64,000 nt of DNA. Origin: Carboxylicivirga longa (GTDB lineage: Bacteria > Bacteroidota > Bacteroidia > Bacteroidales > Marinilabiliaceae). Location: assembly GCF_050589825.1 (NCBI RefSeq), contig NZ_JBNGOZ010000015.1, forward strand, positions 1 to 64,000, read 5' to 3'. The notes beneath the pieces were generated by a model. It had not been told where the DNA came from. It was given only the letters and a program-made list of their open reading frames with translations, and made no database searches. Of the stretch, positions 41,697-50,337 are shown piece after piece; the first letter of the stretch is position 1; every line of letters begins with the position of its first letter. Position numbers and translations under genes: made by a program.

Positions 41697-43315
41697 AACT
41701 TAATCCCAATTTTTGCAAGCTGCACAGTTATTTCCTTGTCTAATTCCTGAGTCTGGTTCATTTGTTCACGTAATCGAGCTGTAAGTGTATCTACTTTTTC
41801 CTGAAATGGAATACCATCGTCTTCTTCATCAGGAATACCCACATAACGTCCGGGAGTTAATACAAACTTATGTTTCTGAATATCTTGAATGGTAGCTGAT
41901 TTACAGAAACCTTTTACATCCTCATAAGGTAAAAGGTTAGAGGTAGAAGGTGAAAGGGTTTCGTCTTTTACCTTTTCCCTTTCACTTTTTACCTCTTCTT
42001 CATTACCTGTTACCTCTTGATTGAGCCATGAATGATATGTATTTGCAACTTTACTAATATCATCAGCTTCCAGCACCCGGTTTTTACGGTTAATCATAAC
42101 GCCTAACTCAGAAGCATCAATAAAGAGTGTTTCGCCATTGCGTTGCTTTTTGCCTCTGCGTAAAAACCACAAACATGCCGGAATACCTGTATTAAAGAAT
42201 AGGGCTTTAGGTAGCATTACAATACACTCTACCAAATCGTTTTCTACTAACTTTTGACGTATAGCACCTTCACCACCTGTATTAGAGCTTAACGAGCCAT
42301 TTGCTAATACAAACCCGGCATGTCCGCCATCGGGTTTTAGGTGATACAAGAAGTGTTGCACCCAACCAAAGTTGGCATTGCCTGTTGGTGGAACACCATA
42401 TTGCCAGCGAGCATCATCACGTAATAATTCACCACTCCAATCGCTCACATTAAATGGTGGATTGGCTATAATATAATCGGCTTTTAAATCTTTATGTGCA
42501 TTATTCAGGAATGAACCTTCGGTATTCCATTTAATATTAGAGCCATCAATACCTCGTATAGCCAAGTTCATTCGGCATAAACGGTAAGTAGTTTGATTAC
42601 TTTCCTGTCCGTAAACCGAAATATCATCCAATCGCCCCTGGTGGCTTTCAATAAACTTCTCTGATTGCACAAACATTCCACCGGAACCACAACATGGGTC
42701 ATACACTCTTCCTTTGTATGGCTCTAACATTTCAACCAAAAGCTTTACAATACTCTCCGGTGTATAGAACTGTCCACCTTTCTGACCTTCTGCCAAAGCA
42801 AACTGACCTAAGAAATATTCATAAACCCGACCTAATACATCCTGAGATTTTGCTTTCTCATCGCCCAAAGCAATTGTTCCAATGGTATCAATTAAGCCAC
42901 CCAAAGTTTGAGGGTCTAGGTTTGAACGTCCGAAGGTTTTAGGAAGTATGCCTTTAAGCGTAGCATTATCCGCTTCAATCAAGTCCATTGCATCATCAAT
43001 CAGCTTACCAATGTTAGGCATCTTAGCTTGTGACTGAATATATGCCCAACGTGCATTCTCAGGTACAAAAAACACATTTTCCGCTCCGTACTCATCTTTA
43101 TCTTCGGGGTCAGCTCCTGCATATTCGCCTTCTCCGGCTACGAGCTTAGCGTAATGCTCTTCAAACGCATCAGATATATACTTTAAAAAGATTAAGCCAA
43201 GCACAACATGTTTGTACTCGGCTGCATCAATATTTTTACGCAATTTGTCTGCGGTAGTCCACAACTTCTTTTCGAGCGTTTCTTCAGCTCCGTTACTGTT
43301 CTTCTTCTTTGCCAT
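41693..43315 (-). CDS. hsdM: Type I restriction-modification methylase subunit M
   Basis: A 540-residue N6-adenine methylase. The HsdM N-terminal helical domain (LEKKLWTTADKLRKNIDAAEYKHVVLGLIFLKYISDAF) is followed by DPCCGSGG (206-213) and NPPF (285-288). Near residue 440-470 there is a low-complexity insert, EEVKSEREKVKDETLSPST, encoded by an inverted-repeat-rich stretch (41935-42015) that resembles intergenic repeats of this group. The insert keeps the frame. It starts the operon with two small genes in front (43317, 43830). Confidence 0.9.
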   Translation of the reverse strand: MAKKKNSNGAEETLEKKLWTTADKLRKNIDAAEYKHVVLGLIFLKYISDAFEEHYAKLVAGEGEYAGADPEDKDEYGAENVFFVPENARWAYIQSQAKMPNIGKLIDDAMDLIEADNATLKGILPKTFGRSNLDPQTLGGLIDTIGTIALGDEKAKSQDVLGRVYEYFLGQFALAEGQKGGQFYTPESIVKLLVEMLEPYKGRVYDPCCGSGGMFVQSEKFIESHQGRLDDISVYGQESNQTTYRLCRMNLAIRGIDGSNIKWNTEGSFLNNAHKDLKADYIIANPPFNVSDWSGELLRDDARWQYGVPPTGNANFGWVQHFLYHLKPDGGHAGFVLANGSLSSNTGGEGAIRQKLVENDLVECIVMLPKALFFNTGIPACLWFLRRGKKQRNGETLFIDASELGVMINRKNRVLEADDISKVANTYHSWLNQEVTGNEEEVKSEREKVKDETLSPSTSNLLPYEDVKGFCKSATIQDIQKHKFVLTPGRYVGIPDEEDDGIPFQEKVDTLTARLREQMNQTQELDKEITVQLAKIGIKL

Positions 43316-43316
43316 A

Positions 43317-43826
43317 TTATTTGACCATCAATTTTAAATCACTAACAAAACCATTACTGCTTACTGCAGCATCAAATCCGTGAGGAACGTGTCCTTGTCT
43401 ATCCATAGTAAAGATTGAAGCGAAGAATAATTTCACTTTATCTTCCGAACCAAAAAAGTTGAAAATGCTTGTGGCAATTTTCTTTTTGTATTCTTCAAGT
43501 AGCAAGAACATTTTTTCCTCAAAACCTTCGCTACTTTTTTCTTCCAAATGTTTTTCAAAGAACCAATCCATTTCTTCCTCTTCTTCTGCAAAGCCAATTT
43601 CTTCTATTAAATACTCGAAATCGTCATGCTTAGGCATTTCTGCAACTTGATTCAGGTATTCCTCGCATAATAAGGCAAAAGCCGTTTCATATAGCAAGGC
43701 TTCTAAATTATCATCTTCGTCTTTGCCCACGTAAGGCAAATCTTCTACCGAACTAAGGAAATTATACAGGTAATTACACTCTTTAGTGTATCCGTCCGGT
43801 AGTATTGAGAACACGTTTTGGCTCAT
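43317..43826 (-). CDS. Acidic hypothetical protein in the restriction operon
   Basis: A 169-residue, very acidic protein (for example EEIGFAEEEEEMDWFFEKHLEEKSSEGFEEKMFLLLEEYKKK) with mostly helical character and no recognised family. It ends one base before hsdM and follows a zinc-ribbon gene by three bases. The charge distribution is like that of DNA-mimic proteins, and its place at the head of the operon would suit a factor that restrains restriction on entry. That is inference only. Confidence 0.5.
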   Translation of the reverse strand: MSQNVFSILPDGYTKECNYLYNFLSSVEDLPYVGKDEDDNLEALLYETAFALLCEEYLNQVAEMPKHDDFEYLIEEIGFAEEEEEMDWFFEKHLEEKSSEGFEEKMFLLLEEYKKKIATSIFNFFGSEDKVKLFFASIFTMDRQGHVPHGFDAAVSSNGFVSDLKLMVK

Positions 43827-43829
43827 AGG

Positions 43830-44027
43830 TTATTTATTCTTTTTTAATGTTGATATCAAGTAACCATAGCAACCATTGCATATCCTTTTCGTTTCCTGCT
43901 CAATGGTTTGCCACTCCACAACATTCTTAGATTTTTTATTCTCTAAACATCTATCGCAGACAAATTCAACAGGTTTTTCCTTTCTTTCAACTAAAAAGGT
44001 TCCTAACGGGTTTACTGTTTTTTTCAT
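43830..44027 (-). CDS. Small zinc-ribbon protein
   Basis: A 65-residue protein with two CxxC pairs (CDRCLENKK and CNGCYGYL) spaced by 27 residues, enough for one zinc ribbon. It is probably a small DNA- or protein-binding regulator. It is the first gene of the restriction operon, directly behind the putative WYL operator at 44065, so its promoter must lie there. Confidence 0.55.
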   Translation of the reverse strand: MKKTVNPLGTFLVERKEKPVEFVCDRCLENKKSKNVVEWQTIEQETKRICNGCYGYLISTLKKNK

Positions 44028-44064
44028 ATTCCTTTAATTGACAAACAAAAATGCAATATTCATT

Positions 44065-44080
44065 TGTCAAGTAGTGTCAA
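44065..44080. promoter_or_regulatory. Putative WYL-regulator operator 2
   Basis: TGTCAAGTAGTGTCAA (on the - strand TTGACA-CTAC-TTGACA) has the same tandem TTGACA repeat as the site at 33161. It lies 38 bases upstream of the first gene of the restriction operon and probably overlaps the -33 element. Confidence 0.55.
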
Positions 44081-44091
44081 AATTAAAAAAA

Positions 44092-44109
44092 TATAGCACT
44101 AAATGGTAA
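44092..44109. repeat. 18-base direct repeat, copy 1
   Basis: ATAGCACTAAATGGTAAT is identical to 50338-50355. Both copies are in control regions, 6.2 kb apart, and flank the replication genes. Confidence 0.5.
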
Positions 44110-44137
44110 TAAAAGGCAATAATAAATAATATGAGTT

Positions 44138-44488
44138 TTATTTAAGGCTATCCAATAAATCGACCAAATTGCCGAACAAACTTTTCTTTAGCGGAGACTG
44201 TGTTGATTGAATTTTTTGCTTCAAATAATTCTGAGGTACTTGCTTTTTTATCAGGACTTTGGCAAGCTGACCTAATTCGCTTATTAACTCTTTTTCAAGA
44301 GATACTTGTTTTGGTGCATTCGGTGTATTGCCACTTTGTTGGAGCTTTAAAAGCAAGGACTGGTATTCCTTCCGCATATTTTGAAATTCAACGGCAGTTC
44401 CTCCGGCATCGGGGTGTAGTTGCTTTGCTAATTTTCGGTAACGTAGTTTGGCTTGGTCAATATCGGTTATGCCTAAGAAATACTTCAT
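44138..44488 (-). CDS. J-domain (DnaJ-like) protein
   Basis: A 116-residue protein when started at the internal ATG 44488 (MKYFLGITDIDQAKLRYRKLAKQLHPDAGG). The J-domain core is intact, including the HPD motif (L-H-P-D at about residues 24-27). The C-terminal part is helical (QKVSLEKELISELGQLAKVL). It would recruit a host DnaK, perhaps for replication-complex remodelling as in other phages. The longer frame to 44533 adds 15 atypical residues and is not preferred. Confidence 0.7.
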   Translation of the reverse strand: MKYFLGITDIDQAKLRYRKLAKQLHPDAGGTAVEFQNMRKEYQSLLLKLQQSGNTPNAPKQVSLEKELISELGQLAKVLIKKQVPQNYLKQKIQSTQSPLKKSLFGNLVDLLDSLK

Positions 44489-44581
44489 AAATAAATGTTT
44501 ATTTTTATTGGTCTTATGGAACTTACCATTCAATTATTTATTCTGATTGAAGAACTTCTGAATAAAAATTGAATGGACGTT

Positions 44582-44815
44582 TCATAGCTGTTCAAATTCT
44601 TCAAGTGTTATACAAAAGTGTTCCAGGATTAAAAGGAGTTGTTGTTTGTTGTAATAGTGGCGTTTGGTATTTCCTGCCAGTTCAATTTGCTGCTTGAGTG
44701 CCGGGCAAACATCAATTTCGTTTCTTAGCTGCTGCATTGCCGATTTTATTGAAATACTATCCGGGTAAAGCTTTTTAACCAAATCCTGCTTTAATATTGT
44801 TCTGCGTACTATCAT
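44582..44815 (-). CDS. Small hypothetical protein, possible HTH
   Basis: A 77-residue protein. It contains LKQDLVKKLYPDSISIKSAMQQLRNEID and KQQLLLILEHFCITLEEFEQL, consistent with a short helical bundle. It overlaps the gene upstream by four bases (ATGA), so the two are coupled. It lies between the J-domain gene and the origin-like region, suggesting a role in replication or copy control. DUF4248-like proteins of Bacteroidota elements have this size and charge, which is a possible match. Confidence 0.5.
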   Translation of the reverse strand: MIVRRTILKQDLVKKLYPDSISIKSAMQQLRNEIDVCPALKQQIELAGNTKRHYYNKQQLLLILEHFCITLEEFEQL

Positions 44816-45096
44816 AGCGTAGGATTTGGGTTAAAAAGTGAGCCATAACGCACCTGAAGTATTGAGAATAGTAGCCATGTAGAGTATATCTCAATAGCTT
44901 TTGAGGTCTTTTGAATACTTTTTAGCGCATCGCAAGTGCTTATGGGTACTTCATGTGCATAATCGAAGGGCTTTTTAATGAAACCCCATTTTTGAAGACC
45001 ATAACGAAAGCTTATTTGAGCTACTGCATGGGTACAAGCAAGGATAAGCCCCGGAGTAAGGCCTATTGGTAACGTATATTCACATCTTTTGGGCAT
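44812..45096 (-). CDS. Small hypothetical protein adjacent to the origin-like region
   Basis: A 94-residue protein (MPKRCEYTLPIGLTPGLILACTHAVAQISF...) with two moderately hydrophobic segments. I recognise no family. Its start lies just downstream, in the - strand direction, of the CTAAGTAC repeat cluster, which could control its expression. Confidence 0.45.
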   Translation of the reverse strand: MPKRCEYTLPIGLTPGLILACTHAVAQISFRYGLQKWGFIKKPFDYAHEVPISTCDALKSIQKTSKAIEIYSTWLLFSILQVRYGSLFNPNPTL

Positions 45097-45189
45097 AATA
45101 AATCAATTATACCCTTGACAGCTAGAGTTGCTAAGATAGATATATCCAATTAATTCATAAACCTCTTTTTTGGATTTTATTGATTGTTA

Positions 45190-45460
45190 CAAGCTACTAT
45201 TGGGGTACCAAGGGTACTTAGGGTACTTAGTCAGACTTAAGGAGTTGATAGTGTGAGTAATAATACATCACTTAGCTAAGTAAGCAACTAAGTACCCACC
45301 CTCATCCTAAGTACCCTAAGGTAAAAACTGCTAAAAACTAAGTAAGACTAAGTAACCCCAAGTACCCATTATCTTAAAGTAAAACAGGCTTAATAAGTTG
45401 ATATACTATTATTTATATTACTCTAAGTAAGCTAAGTACCCTAAGTAACCAAAATCACCA
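45190..45460. repeat. Iteron-like CTAAGTAC/GGGTACTTAG cluster, candidate replication origin
   Basis: At least ten copies of CTAAGTA(C/A) or its complement occur within 270 bases, several as palindromes such as CCTAAGTACCCTAAGG (45306-45321) and as tandem pairs (GGGTACTTAGGGTACTTAG at 45212-45230). The cluster lies between the primase-helicase stop and the next gene. Repeated short sites beside a replication gene are typical of origins or of sites for a replication regulator. It also explains the gene-free stretch 45097-45583. Confidence 0.6.
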
Positions 45461-45522
45461 GAGTTTTTTTAGGTTTTGAGTGGAAATATCTAACTCCTTT
45501 TGTTTTCCTTCTATTTTCTGCC

Positions 45523-45558
45523 AAAAAAACGAGAGCCTCTTTTATTGAAACTCTCGTT
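45523..45558 (-). terminator. Terminator of the primase-helicase gene
   Basis: AACGAGAG pairs with CTCTCGTT (8 base pairs), followed on the - strand by seven T. Confidence 0.85.
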
Positions 45559-45583
45559 AGGTGGATGCTGGGTGTTTGGATCT

Positions 45584-48500
45584 TCACGCTTCTCGCCGGG
45601 CATTGTCTATACATAGGTTCAGCTGGTCGAGGTAAAACACAAAGGCGGTGGTGCTGGTAAATTTTCGGCTCCCATTATCGTCATATTCCTGCATACCGCT
45701 TTTGGCATCCATCTTCTTAAAACTCACTTTCTTGGTATCGCAGATAAAAGCCGGACAGTTTCTAAGGTAGTATTCCACCGTGGCATCAGGCAGGGGCTTG
45801 TCGCCCTCACGTAAGGCCTGCGACTTGTATAAGCCAAACACACGGCTAACGGAAAGGTAGAGTAAATCCCTGGGTTCCGGAAAGGTGATTTCACTTTTCT
45901 TCCAGTCCCGGTTCTCCTTGTAAGTCCTGGTTACCTTATCGGCATACACCACCTTGTAATCGCCACCATCAAACAGCATGTTGGAGCTGATTAGGTATTG
46001 AACGGTTTTCCAGAAGATACCCAAATCATCGTTACGGGCTGTTTCCTGGTTTTGTGTCACCATCATCTGAGTAAACAGCTCAAGCACTTCATCCTGTACA
46101 AAAGGTAAGTCCACCATATTGGCCACTGTCGCATAAGCCGATGCGATGGTGAGCCAGTTATTGAAGATACGGGTTTCAATGGTGGTTGTGCCCAGTTGCT
46201 GGCGAAACGCTTCGCTAACGGCATCAACGGTTTTGCTGTAATTTCTGGCAAAGGTTTCCCGGTGTTTAAGCAATTGATGGGTTATCTGCGTCAGCCCATT
46301 TTTATTGATGTACTCCAGTTCCTCAAACAGTCTTTTCTCTTCAAAAGAAAAGGTGGTTTTTGAAAAGCCCAAGGCGATAAAACGGCTAAACAAAGCAATA
46401 TCAGCCGTTGCAATTTGCTGGCCACAGACAATGATGCCCTGGTTAACCTTGGAAGTTTCCTTTTTCTTGTCCTTATCCATGTTCATGCGTGTCCGCCCAG
46501 TCTTATCCCAAAAACCTTTCAACAGCTCACGTTTCTCCATCTCCAGGTCGTTCCGGTACTCATCCAATACACAAACCGCATTGGCACTGGTTGCCACATG
46601 GTCGGCAATGGATGGCTTACTGGAGTTGTGCAGGTTGGGCACTTTCCCTTTGCGCCCAAACATGTACAGAATACTTTCGGCACAGGTATTTTTGCCGGAA
46701 CCTTTCTGACCATACATATTGAGGATGGGGAATTTATCGAAGCGCCTGGCGATGATGTCCATAAACAAGCAGGCAAAGTAAAACGACAAGGTGATAATGC
46801 CATTTAGGCCAAATACACCATAGTATTTGATTGAATACTCGTAAAGGGTAATATTCCCTTCGTTATGAATAAAATGGCGCTCAAATTCAAAGAGGGTTTC
46901 ATCGCTGGCGTAGATTTCGGAACAGGCCGGAATATAAAAATAGCGCTCCCGGTGTTTAACGATGCCATAGCGGTCGGCTTTGATAAATTCATCACCATTA
47001 AAGATGCCGTTTCCCCAGCAAAAGAAACCTTCACGCTGCCATCCCAGTTGGCTTACTTCCTTACAGCTCTTGGTCTTTTCATACAACCAGGCTTTGAGTT
47101 TATTGAGTTCACTTTCGCCACCCGTCCACAGAAAGTTACCCAGCGATTCGATCTGTAATTTAAAGGCCGTAATACTCACCAAATCTCTTTGTGGCAGCTC
47201 TATGATTTTAACCAGGTTGTGACAATTCTTGATTTCGTACAAACGTTTGGCGTTCATGGTACTTTCGATGTGAAAAAGCGGTGACATTACAAAATTAGAA
47301 TGCTTCACAAAGTCATCCCCCTTCTTATTTCGGAACACGTAACAATTATTCTCCACATAGAAACCCCATCGGTTAAATTCATTGAGACTAACATCCTTTG
47401 GAACGGTGTAGCGATGGGTGTTTTTAGGTTCGTCTTTGGTCAGTTCCTTAAGGGCATCCTGCCAGGCTTTCTTAGGCTTTATGTGTTCGGCAACAAACTC
47501 GATATAAACCTCTTGCTTGGTTTTGTCGTAGCTGGCTATAAACTTAGCCATCCGTTTTATGGCTTCCGATTTATAAACCGGATCAGCACTTGATTTCTCG
47601 GCATATTGAGCCGTTTTAAAAACGATGTAATCCGTTTGCCGCTCATTGAATTTCAGAAACACCTCTTTGGTGGTAAATTGGCTATCCGGGTCTTGCTTTT
47701 CGGGCAGGATAATCACCGACACATGAAACTGGTTTTTAATGAGTATCTCCGCATTTCTATCGGTCGCCCTTAGCCCGGCAGCATCACCGTCGTAAATCAA
47801 AGTGGCCTTGTTGGTGTAACGTTTTAGTAGTTGTGCTTGCGCCATGGTCAAAGCCGTTCCACCGGATGCCACCGTGTTGGTGATACCGATGGCGTGCATA
47901 CGAAGTACATCGGAATAGCCTTCCACCAAGTAGGCTCGTTCTTCGCTCTTAATGGCAAACCTGGCAGCATTAAGACCGTAAAGCTCATTGCCCTTAACAT
48001 AAATAGCACTCTCCGGTGTGTTCAGGTATTTTACTTTGGGGTTCGGGTTTAAATCACGTCCGGCAAAGGCGATGGTTTGCCCCCTGGCATTGCACAAGGG
48101 AAAGATGAAGCGATGCCGAAAGAAGTCGTACAAACCATTTTCATTGCTTTTTAGCAGACCAATTTCTTCCAGTATTTCGGTTTTAAGACCATTCTTCCGG
48201 GCATAGGCCAGGAGCGCATTGCCTCCCGGTGCATAGCCGATACTAAAACTATCGGTTTCAGGTACGATGAAGTTACGCTCCCTGATGAAGTTTTGTGCTT
48301 CCCGGTGATGGAGATTCTCTACGAAGAATCGCTCCACCACATTGCAGGCAATATGCAGACTTTCTGTATGCCTGTATTTAACCTGATCGAAATTGGCACT
48401 CTTCTTCCATTCAAAGTCCAGGCTTAGCTTTTTCGCTCCAATCTCAACGGCTTCTTTAAAACCAACGCCTTCGTGCTCCTTAATAAACTCAATGGCATTG

Positions 48501-48688
48501 CCGCCCTTACCACAACCAAAGCACTTGTAGATACCCTTGGCCGGGTTCACCCGAAAGGAAGGCGTTTTTTCCGTGTGGAAGGGACAACAAGCGGTAAAGC
48601 TACTCCCTGACTTTGTGAGTTCGATGAAGTTAGAGACAACAGTAAGAATATCACCGTTAATGTGCTCGATTATCTTGTTTACATCCAT
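45584..48688 (-). CDS. DnaG-type primase fused to a P-loop helicase domain
   Basis: A 1034-residue protein. Order: CHC2 zinc finger (CPFHTEKTPSF...YKCFGCGKGG), the DnaG catalytic core with TOPRIM (VEGYSDV, IYDGDAAG, DPDSQ), a linker, and a C-terminal P-loop ATPase (Walker A GQKGSGKN, Walker B VCVLDEY) resembling phage SF3/DUF927-type helicases. It would open and prime the element's origin, which is probably the repeat cluster just downstream. It is the main replication protein; no separate initiator is evident. Length and fusion fit satellite- and phage-encoded primase-helicases. Confidence 0.85.
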   Translation of the reverse strand: MDVNKIIEHINGDILTVVSNFIELTKSGSSFTACCPFHTEKTPSFRVNPAKGIYKCFGCGKGGNAIEFIKEHEGVGFKEAVEIGAKKLSLDFEWKKSANFDQVKYRHTESLHIACNVVERFFVENLHHREAQNFIRERNFIVPETDSFSIGYAPGGNALLAYARKNGLKTEILEEIGLLKSNENGLYDFFRHRFIFPLCNARGQTIAFAGRDLNPNPKVKYLNTPESAIYVKGNELYGLNAARFAIKSEERAYLVEGYSDVLRMHAIGITNTVASGGTALTMAQAQLLKRYTNKATLIYDGDAAGLRATDRNAEILIKNQFHVSVIILPEKQDPDSQFTTKEVFLKFNERQTDYIVFKTAQYAEKSSADPVYKSEAIKRMAKFIASYDKTKQEVYIEFVAEHIKPKKAWQDALKELTKDEPKNTHRYTVPKDVSLNEFNRWGFYVENNCYVFRNKKGDDFVKHSNFVMSPLFHIESTMNAKRLYEIKNCHNLVKIIELPQRDLVSITAFKLQIESLGNFLWTGGESELNKLKAWLYEKTKSCKEVSQLGWQREGFFCWGNGIFNGDEFIKADRYGIVKHRERYFYIPACSEIYASDETLFEFERHFIHNEGNITLYEYSIKYYGVFGLNGIITLSFYFACLFMDIIARRFDKFPILNMYGQKGSGKNTCAESILYMFGRKGKVPNLHNSSKPSIADHVATSANAVCVLDEYRNDLEMEKRELLKGFWDKTGRTRMNMDKDKKKETSKVNQGIIVCGQQIATADIALFSRFIALGFSKTTFSFEEKRLFEELEYINKNGLTQITHQLLKHRETFARNYSKTVDAVSEAFRQQLGTTTIETRIFNNWLTIASAYATVANMVDLPFVQDEVLELFTQMMVTQNQETARNDDLGIFWKTVQYLISSNMLFDGGDYKVVYADKVTRTYKENRDWKKSEITFPEPRDLLYLSVSRVFGLYKSQALREGDKPLPDATVEYYLRNCPAFICDTKKVSFKKMDAKSGMQEYDDNGSRKFTSTTAFVFYLDQLNLCIDNARREA

Positions 48689-48691
48689 GTT

Positions 48692-49264
48692 TTACCAGTC
48701 TGTCTTTCTATATTTTGCGATGTCTTCCGGGAATAGATTCAGCTTTAGCTCCTTGGTGGAATCCCGGATGGCCTTTAGCCTTTTTCGGTCGGCCCTGGTC
48801 AGCTTGCCCTCCAACTCCATGAACTTGTAAAAATCATCGGGATGCTTGCGCAACAACTCTTCACGCATTGTATCCCGTTCTTTTTCAATTAGCAGTTTCT
48901 CCTTTGTGGCCTCGGTTATGTTTTTGTATTGTGCATAGATCATCCTGTCGATGGTAAAGAAGACCCACAATTCAAACTTAGGACTTAGCCATGCTGCAAA
49001 TTTCAAAGCAAGAATCCGGTGCATAAATGTGCCTGACCTGCCTCTGGTTTTTATAATCTTATCATCATCCAGGGGTTCTAAATTTCCTCCAAATGGAGGA
49101 AATTTAAGTTCCTGAATAAATGCTTTTGTATTATCAGATTTCAAAAAGAAGTCGATCCTCTTATTGAACACTTTTGCCATTTGAGTGGCATTCACCATAA
49201 TATTGCTATCACCCTGAAGGAACTCAATGCGCTGGTTATTGTATAGATATTCTACTGTTTTCAT
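48692..49264 (-). CDS. KilA-N domain protein
   Basis: A 190-residue protein. The N-terminal 100 residues follow the KilA-N pattern (DSNIMVNATQMAKVFNKRIDFFLKSDNTKAFI...GRSGTFMHRILALKFAAWLSPKFELWV). The C terminus is a charged coiled region (TKEKLLIEKERDTMREELLRKH). KilA-N proteins of phages bind DNA and act as regulators or antirepressors. It is placed three bases upstream of the primase gene, within the replication operon. It may recognise the CTAAGTAC repeats, which is testable. Confidence 0.8.
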   Translation of the reverse strand: MKTVEYLYNNQRIEFLQGDSNIMVNATQMAKVFNKRIDFFLKSDNTKAFIQELKFPPFGGNLEPLDDDKIIKTRGRSGTFMHRILALKFAAWLSPKFELWVFFTIDRMIYAQYKNITEATKEKLLIEKERDTMREELLRKHPDDFYKFMELEGKLTRADRKRLKAIRDSTKELKLNLFPEDIAKYRKTDW

Positions 49265-49323
49265 AATGCTGGTTTTATCCTGTTAAAGGAGGAGCTGCCC
49301 TTGTTCAACTCCTCCTGAACCAT

Positions 49324-49659
49324 CTAGCTGTCAAGGGTGGTTATCAATTTTCGGAGTTCTGCATGGCTGATTGGATGAAAGAGTGTATGAAGCTTCATGT
49401 CCATAGCCAATGTCAACTCAATGCGTGACATGATGCTTTCTTTCCAATTGGGCAGTACATAAACGGCCTGACTCCTTTTAAGTAATTCGAGTCGGCTGTC
49501 CAGTTTATCCGACCAACTCATCCTGGGAAAAACCGTTTCGGCAGGATTGATAACGGCACATTTCAAGGACTTGAGACGATCCGTTATTCGTTAGGCATCC
49601 ACCGCATCCTGCTCTGCCTGTTCCAAGGTATCAACCCCACAGATATAGATTGTTGCCAT
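49324..49659 (-). pseudogene. DUF4406-like gene with an in-frame TAA
   Basis: The - strand frame starts at the ATG at 49659 as MATIYICGVDTLEQAEQDAVDA. It meets a TAA at codon 23 (49591-49593) and continues in the same frame as RITDRLKSLKCAVINPAETVFPRM down to 49324. The complete sequence resembles DUF4406/nucleoside deoxyribosyltransferase-like phage proteins, where the N-terminal strand and the downstream NPAE region belong together. Either a nonsense mutation inactivated it or translation restarts. The lack of frameshifts suggests the mutation is recent. Confidence 0.6.
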
Positions 49660-49665
49660 AGATTG

Positions 49666-49812
49666 TTATTTTGTAAGATTAAGAAACCGGCAAAACTTGG
49701 TTTCCGGAATTATCTGAATGTGGGTTCGCTTTTTCATAAAAACCTTTAGCTGAGAAAATCGCACTATTTGCTTACCTTTTTTCTCCCCAGAAGTACGCTG
49801 CACGTCTTTCAT
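49666..49812 (-). CDS. Small basic protein, 48 residues
   Basis: MKDVQRTSGEKKGKQIVRFS starts a 48-residue basic protein that ends seven bases before the DUF4406-like start. I recognise no family. It is compactly placed between the HTH gene and the DUF4406-like gene, with an AT-rich upstream, so it is a plausible small regulator. Support is limited to frame, composition and spacing. Confidence 0.4.
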   Translation of the reverse strand: MKDVQRTSGEKKGKQIVRFSQLKVFMKKRTHIQIIPETKFCRFLNLTK

Positions 49813-49844
49813 AAACTTCGATTATATGTTATTACCATGCGCAA

Positions 49845-50147
49845 TTACACATTTTGACGCAGCTCGTCCATGGTGGCATAACGGCCGGCCTTTATCCATT
49901 CCTGAATCTCATCCAGCTTGAAAAGCAATACCTTTCCACCTGGCTTATAGAATGGGATTTGCCTGTTATGCACCCTGGCATAGATTGTTTTGATACTCTC
50001 ACCTAGCAACCCAGCCAGTTCATTCGCATTCAGGTAATCGTAACCCGAAATAGCTTTACGCTGCACTTGCAGAATTTCAGCTACCTGCTTATTCAGCTGC
50101 TCAAGGCTTTTTAAAGTCGCTGCATTGATGCTCTGTTTTTCGTCCAT
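49845..50147 (-). CDS. HTH_17/excisionase-type DNA-binding protein
   Basis: A 100-residue protein. A helical N terminus precedes YLNANELAGLLGESIKTIYARVHNRQIPFYKPGGKVLLFKLDEIQEWI, the winged-helix pattern of excisionase-family (MerR-like) proteins. It is likely the excisionase or the regulator of excision, since it lies upstream of the replication genes and near the recombinase. Palindromes just upstream (TCAGAC-T-GTCTGA at 50216) may be its operator. Confidence 0.8.
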   Translation of the reverse strand: MDEKQSINAATLKSLEQLNKQVAEILQVQRKAISGYDYLNANELAGLLGESIKTIYARVHNRQIPFYKPGGKVLLFKLDEIQEWIKAGRYATMDELRQNV

Positions 50148-50215
50148 ATTTGATGCTGTTTTTGAAAATCAATTTGCTGGACAATGTTAAGTCAGCAAAG
50201 CACCAAAAACCGCCG

Positions 50216-50321
50216 TCAGACTGTCTGATATTTTAAATAAAAATCATAACCCACTAACTGCCTATTAGATGCAAAGGCGCAAATTGACCGCAAATCCGTT
50301 TTTCACGAAATCTGTCAGACA
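50216..50321. promoter_or_regulatory. Palindromic TCAGAC operator sites
   Basis: TCAGACTGTCTGA (50216-50228) is a perfect 6-base inverted repeat with one central base. A second half-palindromic site, TGTCAGACA (50313-50321), lies 85 bases away. Both are in the promoter region of the excisionase-type gene. They could bind that protein or a repressor not in this window. Confidence 0.5.
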
Positions 50322-50337
50322 ATGAAAACGACATAAA

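Noticed and set aside
45190..45460. A CRISPR array
   Set aside because: Repeats are 8-10 bases, irregularly spaced and in both orientations, without constant-length spacers or cas genes.
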